From Planctomycetota bacterium (GTDB lineage: Bacteria; Planctomycetota; Planctomycetia; Planctomycetales; Planctomycetaceae), in the NCBI GenBank assembly GCA_023429275.1, contig JAEYWB010000688.1, forward strand, positions 1-9,609: a DNA stretch of 9,609 bases, in the 5' to 3' direction. The notes under the pieces were generated by a model. That model saw nothing but the letters and a program-made list of their open reading frames with translations, did not search any database and was not told where the DNA came from. Position 1 is the first letter of the stretch; every line of letters begins with the position of its first letter. Positions 7,822-9,609 of this stretch are shown piece after piece. The position numbers and the translations under genes are program-made.

Positions 7822-7902
7822 CAGAACCGGAACCAGGACCGGCTGGAAACGGGACGTCCTGGTATGACACCAGATGGCACAATCCCTGGGTATCGAAATT
7901 GA
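7732..7902 (+). other. Short 56-codon ORF lying in the repeat, probably not a gene
   Basis: A perfect AGGAGG (7717-7722) lies 9 bases before ATG 7732, which opens a 56-codon frame ending at TGA 7900-7902. The first residues, MTRMTRMRLD, are simply the translated tandem repeat. Further on, its right repeat arm gives an IRDIRG stretch. No known domain is apparent. It is antisense in orientation to the flanking genes and sits in a repeat and promoter region, so I regard it as most likely spurious despite the good ribosome-binding site. Confidence 0.15.
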
Positions 7903-7937
7903 CGGCGAACCGCGGACTCTCGTCGATGCGCGGCCGC
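7822..7937. other. Rest of the kinase-transketolase spacer; one hairpin
   Basis: Apart from the repeat and the terminator, the 325-base spacer 7668-7992 holds a clean 8-base-pair inverted repeat, ACCAGGAC (7832-7839) and GTCCTGGT (7856-7863), with a 16-base loop. The promoter of the kinase gene should lie in 7668-7937 on the minus strand, but I could not identify convincing -35/-10 boxes. Nothing else is recognised. Confidence 0.4.
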
Positions 7938-7977
7938 AAAAACGAAGCGACCCGGCGGGCGGCCGGGTCGTGGTTCG
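7938..7977 (-). terminator. Rho-independent terminator of the transketolase operon
   Basis: On the minus strand, 16 bases after the tktC stop codon, a stem forms from CGACCCGGC (7948-7956) and GCCGGGTCG (7962-7970) with a 5-base loop. Across a small internal loop it is extended by CGAA (7943-7946) pairing with TTCG (7974-7977). Five A residues on the plus strand (7938-7942) become a U-run immediately after the stem in the minus-strand transcript. There is no matching T-run on the other side, so it works for the minus strand only. It should separate transketolase transcription from the kinase gene. Confidence 0.85.
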
Positions 7978-7992
7978 AAGCGGGTGTTCGGC

Positions 7993-8958
7993 TTAGCCCT
8001 TGCGGGACTTTGCCTTGAGGACCGCCTTGACGAGGTTATCGGTGGTCAGGCCGTACTTGACGAGCAGGCCGTCCGGATCGCCCGACTCGGCGTAGCAGTC
8101 GCCGACATCGAGGAACTCCATCGGGACCGGCTTCGTCTCGACGACTGCCTGGGCGACGACCGAGCCGAGGCCGCCGTGGTGGAGGTGTTCTTCCACGACG
8201 ACGATGCAGCCGGTCTCCTTCGCCGCCTTCTCGCCCGCGGCGCGGTCGAGCGGCTTGATCGTGTGCATGTCGAGGACGCGGACCGACACACCCTGCTTTT
8301 CGAGGGCGGTGGCGGCGTCAACGGCCGCCCCCATCATCAGGCCGCAGCCGATGATCGTCGCGTCCTTGCCGTCCCGGACCTGGATCGCCTTGCCGATCTC
8401 GAACTTGACGTTTTCCGGGTGGATCTCGGCGGCGTTGCCGCGGCCGGTCCGGAGGTACGCCGGTCCCTTGTGCTCGACGATCGCCTTCGTGGCCGCCTTG
8501 CAGGTGGCGGTGTCGGACGGAACGACGACGATCACGCCCGGCAGCGAGCAGGCAAGGCCGATGTCCTCGATCCCCATCTGCGACGGACCGTCTTCGCCGA
8601 TCGAGATCCCCGAGTGGGAGCCGACGAGCTTGACGTTCAGGTTCGGGAACGCGACCGACATCCGGATCTGGTCGAAGGCGTTGTCGAGCAGGAAGCAGGC
8701 GAAGCTCGAAACGACGGGAATCTTCCCGCACGCCGCGAGGCCGCCGGCAACGCTGACCATGTTGCTTTCGGCGATCCCGACGTTGAACGTCCGGTCGGGA
8801 TACGCCTTGCCGAACGGTTCCGTCCGGGTCGAGTTACCGACGTCGGCGTCGACGACGCACAGGTCCTTGTGCGTCGCGCCGAGTTCCTTGAGGGCCACGC
8901 CGAAGGCGTCGCGGGTCGCCTTACCGAGTTTGAATCCGCTGGCTTCACCGAGGTACAT
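7993..8958 (-). CDS. Transketolase, C-terminal subunit (split enzyme)
   Basis: A 321-residue half transketolase carrying the pyrimidine-binding (Pyr) and C-terminal domains. With the N-terminal subunit it moves two-carbon ketol units between pentose- and other sugar phosphates, using thiamine diphosphate. The Pyr domain is at about 12-175: NVGIAESNMVSVAGG (59-73) contains Glu64, equivalent to the glutamate that activates the ThDP aminopyrimidine. GEDGPSQMGIEDI (121-133) follows; bacterial enzymes commonly have S/T-H-Q here, while animal transketolases have S-Q-M. The C-terminal domain spans about 185-315, with VRVLDMHTIKPLD (226-238) and VEEHLHHGGLGS (255-266). DXS or the E1-beta subunit of oxo-acid dehydrogenases are less likely given SGISIGEDGPSQM and the neighbouring N-half. 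It is cotranscribed 126 bases downstream of that gene, with a hairpin element between, and is closed by a terminator. The Shine-Dalgarno is weak. Confidence 0.93.
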   Translation of the reverse strand: MYLGEASGFKLGKATRDAFGVALKELGATHKDLCVVDADVGNSTRTEPFGKAYPDRTFNVGIAESNMVSVAGGLAACGKIPVVSSFACFLLDNAFDQIRMSVAFPNLNVKLVGSHSGISIGEDGPSQMGIEDIGLACSLPGVIVVVPSDTATCKAATKAIVEHKGPAYLRTGRGNAAEIHPENVKFEIGKAIQVRDGKDATIIGCGLMMGAAVDAATALEKQGVSVRVLDMHTIKPLDRAAGEKAAKETGCIVVVEEHLHHGGLGSVVAQAVVETKPVPMEFLDVGDCYAESGDPDGLLVKYGLTTDNLVKAVLKAKSRKG

Positions 8959-8989
8959 AGCAGGTCTTGGTGGTGAGAGGTGTGTTTGT

Positions 8990-9075
8990 CGTAGAACGGC
9001 TTTTCAAGCCGTTCGTCCCGGCGTCAGGCCGGTCCAGATCATTGCTGGACAGACGGCTTGAAAAGCCGTCCTACG
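8990..9075. repeat. Multi-hairpin palindromic element between the transketolase genes
   Basis: Two 23-base terminal arms (8990-9012 and 9053-9075) are reverse complements at 22 of 23 positions; with the inner extension to 9018/9047 it is 26 of 29. Each arm is also a hairpin by itself: GAACGGCTT-ttc-AAGCCGTTC (8994-9014) and GACGGCTT-gaa-AAGCCGTC (9052-9070). The centre holds two more, CCGGC-gtcag-GCCGG (9018-9032) and GTCCAG-atcattg-CTGGAC (9032-9050). The element fills most of the 126-base gap between the two cotranscribed genes. It looks like a REP/MITE-type non-coding element. No target-site duplication is evident. Confidence 0.85.
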
Positions 9076-9084
9076 GAATTCTCG

Positions 9085-9609
9085 TTAGACGGCCGTCTTG
9101 TCGAGGAAGGCGAGGGCCTTCTCGGCGACGGCCTTCGGCAGCGGCTTGCCGTGGTAGTTGATGTCCCCTTCCGACTCGAGGATCGGCAGGATGCCGAAGC
9201 CCTTGCGGGTTTTCGAGACGATGCAGGTCGGCTGCCCCTTGACCGCAACGGCCGCCTTGAGGGCCGGGACGACTTCGGCCATGTCGTTGCCGTTGATCGT
9301 CTGAACGTGCCAGCCGAACGACTCGATCTTCTTCTGGAAGTCGCCCATGTCGAGGACTTCGTGGGACGAGCCGGTCTGCTGGAAGCCGTTCTGGTCGACG
9401 ATCGCGGTGAGGTTGTCGAGCTTGTACTTCTCGGCGGCGGCGAGGCCTTCCCAGATCTGTCCTTCGCCCATCTCGCCGTCGCCCATCATGACGAACGTGC
9501 GGTAGTTCTTCTTGTCCATCTTGCCGGCGAGAGCGTGGCCGATGGCGATCGACAGCCCCTGGCCGAGCGAGCCGGTCGAGGCCTCGATGCCCCGCAGCCG
9601 CTTCATGTT
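9085..9609 (-). CDS. Transketolase, N-terminal subunit (5' part cut by window edge)
   Basis: This is the last 175 codons of the thiamine-pyrophosphate-binding (PP domain) half of a split transketolase; the first roughly 100 residues lie past the right edge. The visible part begins just before GIEASTGSLGQGLS, the transketolase TGSLGQGL motif. It continues with MGDGEMGEGQIWEG and, about 28 residues after GDG, DQNGFQQTG: this GDG...N pattern is the Mg/ThDP-binding motif. The end, SKTRKGFG ... NYHGKPLPKAVAEKAL, matches the close of transketolase PP domains. The chain stops there with TAA at 9085, confirming a split gene rather than a single 650-residue protein. ThDP binds between this subunit and the downstream C-terminal one. 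An internal ATG at 9606 is not the start, since conserved sequence continues upstream of it. Confidence 0.94.
   Translation of the reverse strand, partial: NMKRLRGIEASTGSLGQGLSIAIGHALAGKMDKKNYRTFVMMGDGEMGEGQIWEGLAAAEKYKLDNLTAIVDQNGFQQTGSSHEVLDMGDFQKKIESFGWHVQTINGNDMAEVVPALKAAVAVKGQPTCIVSKTRKGFGILPILESEGDINYHGKPLPKAVAEKALAFLDKTAV

Noticed and set aside
7984..8976. 330-codon open frame on the plus strand
   Set aside because: It is a mirror of the transketolase C-terminal subunit gene, and its composition is typical of antisense frames.
8990..9075. The hairpin element as a CRISPR repeat or tRNA cloverleaf
   Set aside because: There are only two arms in inverted orientation, with no regular direct repeats and spacers. 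No tRNA T-loop or anticodon-stem pattern fits.

Overview
This GC-rich window most resembles the chromosome of a planctomycete (Planctomycetota). That assignment is an inference from gene content. The pointers are a DUF1080 (3-keto-disaccharide hydrolase family) exported protein next to a Gfo/Idh/MocA oxidoreductase, a one-pass membrane protein with a glycine-rich hinge and a C-terminal von Willebrand A domain, a split transketolase, and starts that mostly lack a good Shine-Dalgarno sequence. No rRNA, tRNA, CRISPR array, transposase or phage gene is visible.

Layout from left to right. (1) On the minus strand, 1-1646 holds most of the translational GTPase TypA/BipA; its C-terminus lies beyond the left edge. 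(2) A divergent spacer of about 330 bases follows. (3) On the plus strand come a membrane-anchored vWA protein (1981-3231, start uncertain), a Gfo/Idh/MocA oxidoreductase (3341-4447), a secreted DUF1080 protein (4601-5350) and 8-amino-7-oxononanoate synthase BioF (5347-6576). The last two overlap by the ATGA arrangement. (4) Convergent to these, on the minus strand, are a PfkB/adenosine-kinase-like sugar or nucleoside kinase (6687-7667) and then the two halves of a split transketolase: the C-terminal subunit (7993-8958) and the N-terminal subunit (9085 to past the right edge). A rho-independent terminator at 7938-7977 closes the transketolase operon before the kinase gene.

How the genes may work together. 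The oxidoreductase and the DUF1080 protein plausibly serve the same type of chemistry, forming or reducing 3-keto sugars and cleaving 3-keto-glycosides. BioF (biotin), TypA (ribosome-associated GTPase), the kinase and transketolase (pentose phosphate / Calvin-type carbon shuffling) are housekeeping. I see no obvious defence, secondary-metabolite or mobile system.

The least explained parts are non-coding or at gene starts. One is a palindromic element made of several nested hairpins between the two transketolase genes (8990-9075). A second is an inverted and tandem 9-mer repeat upstream of the kinase gene (7725-7821). A third is a conflict at the vWA gene start, where the only strong ribosome-binding site serves an ATG in the wrong frame (1999-2152). 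The transketolase C-terminal subunit also carries an animal-type S-Q-M motif in place of the S/T-H-Q common in bacterial enzymes.
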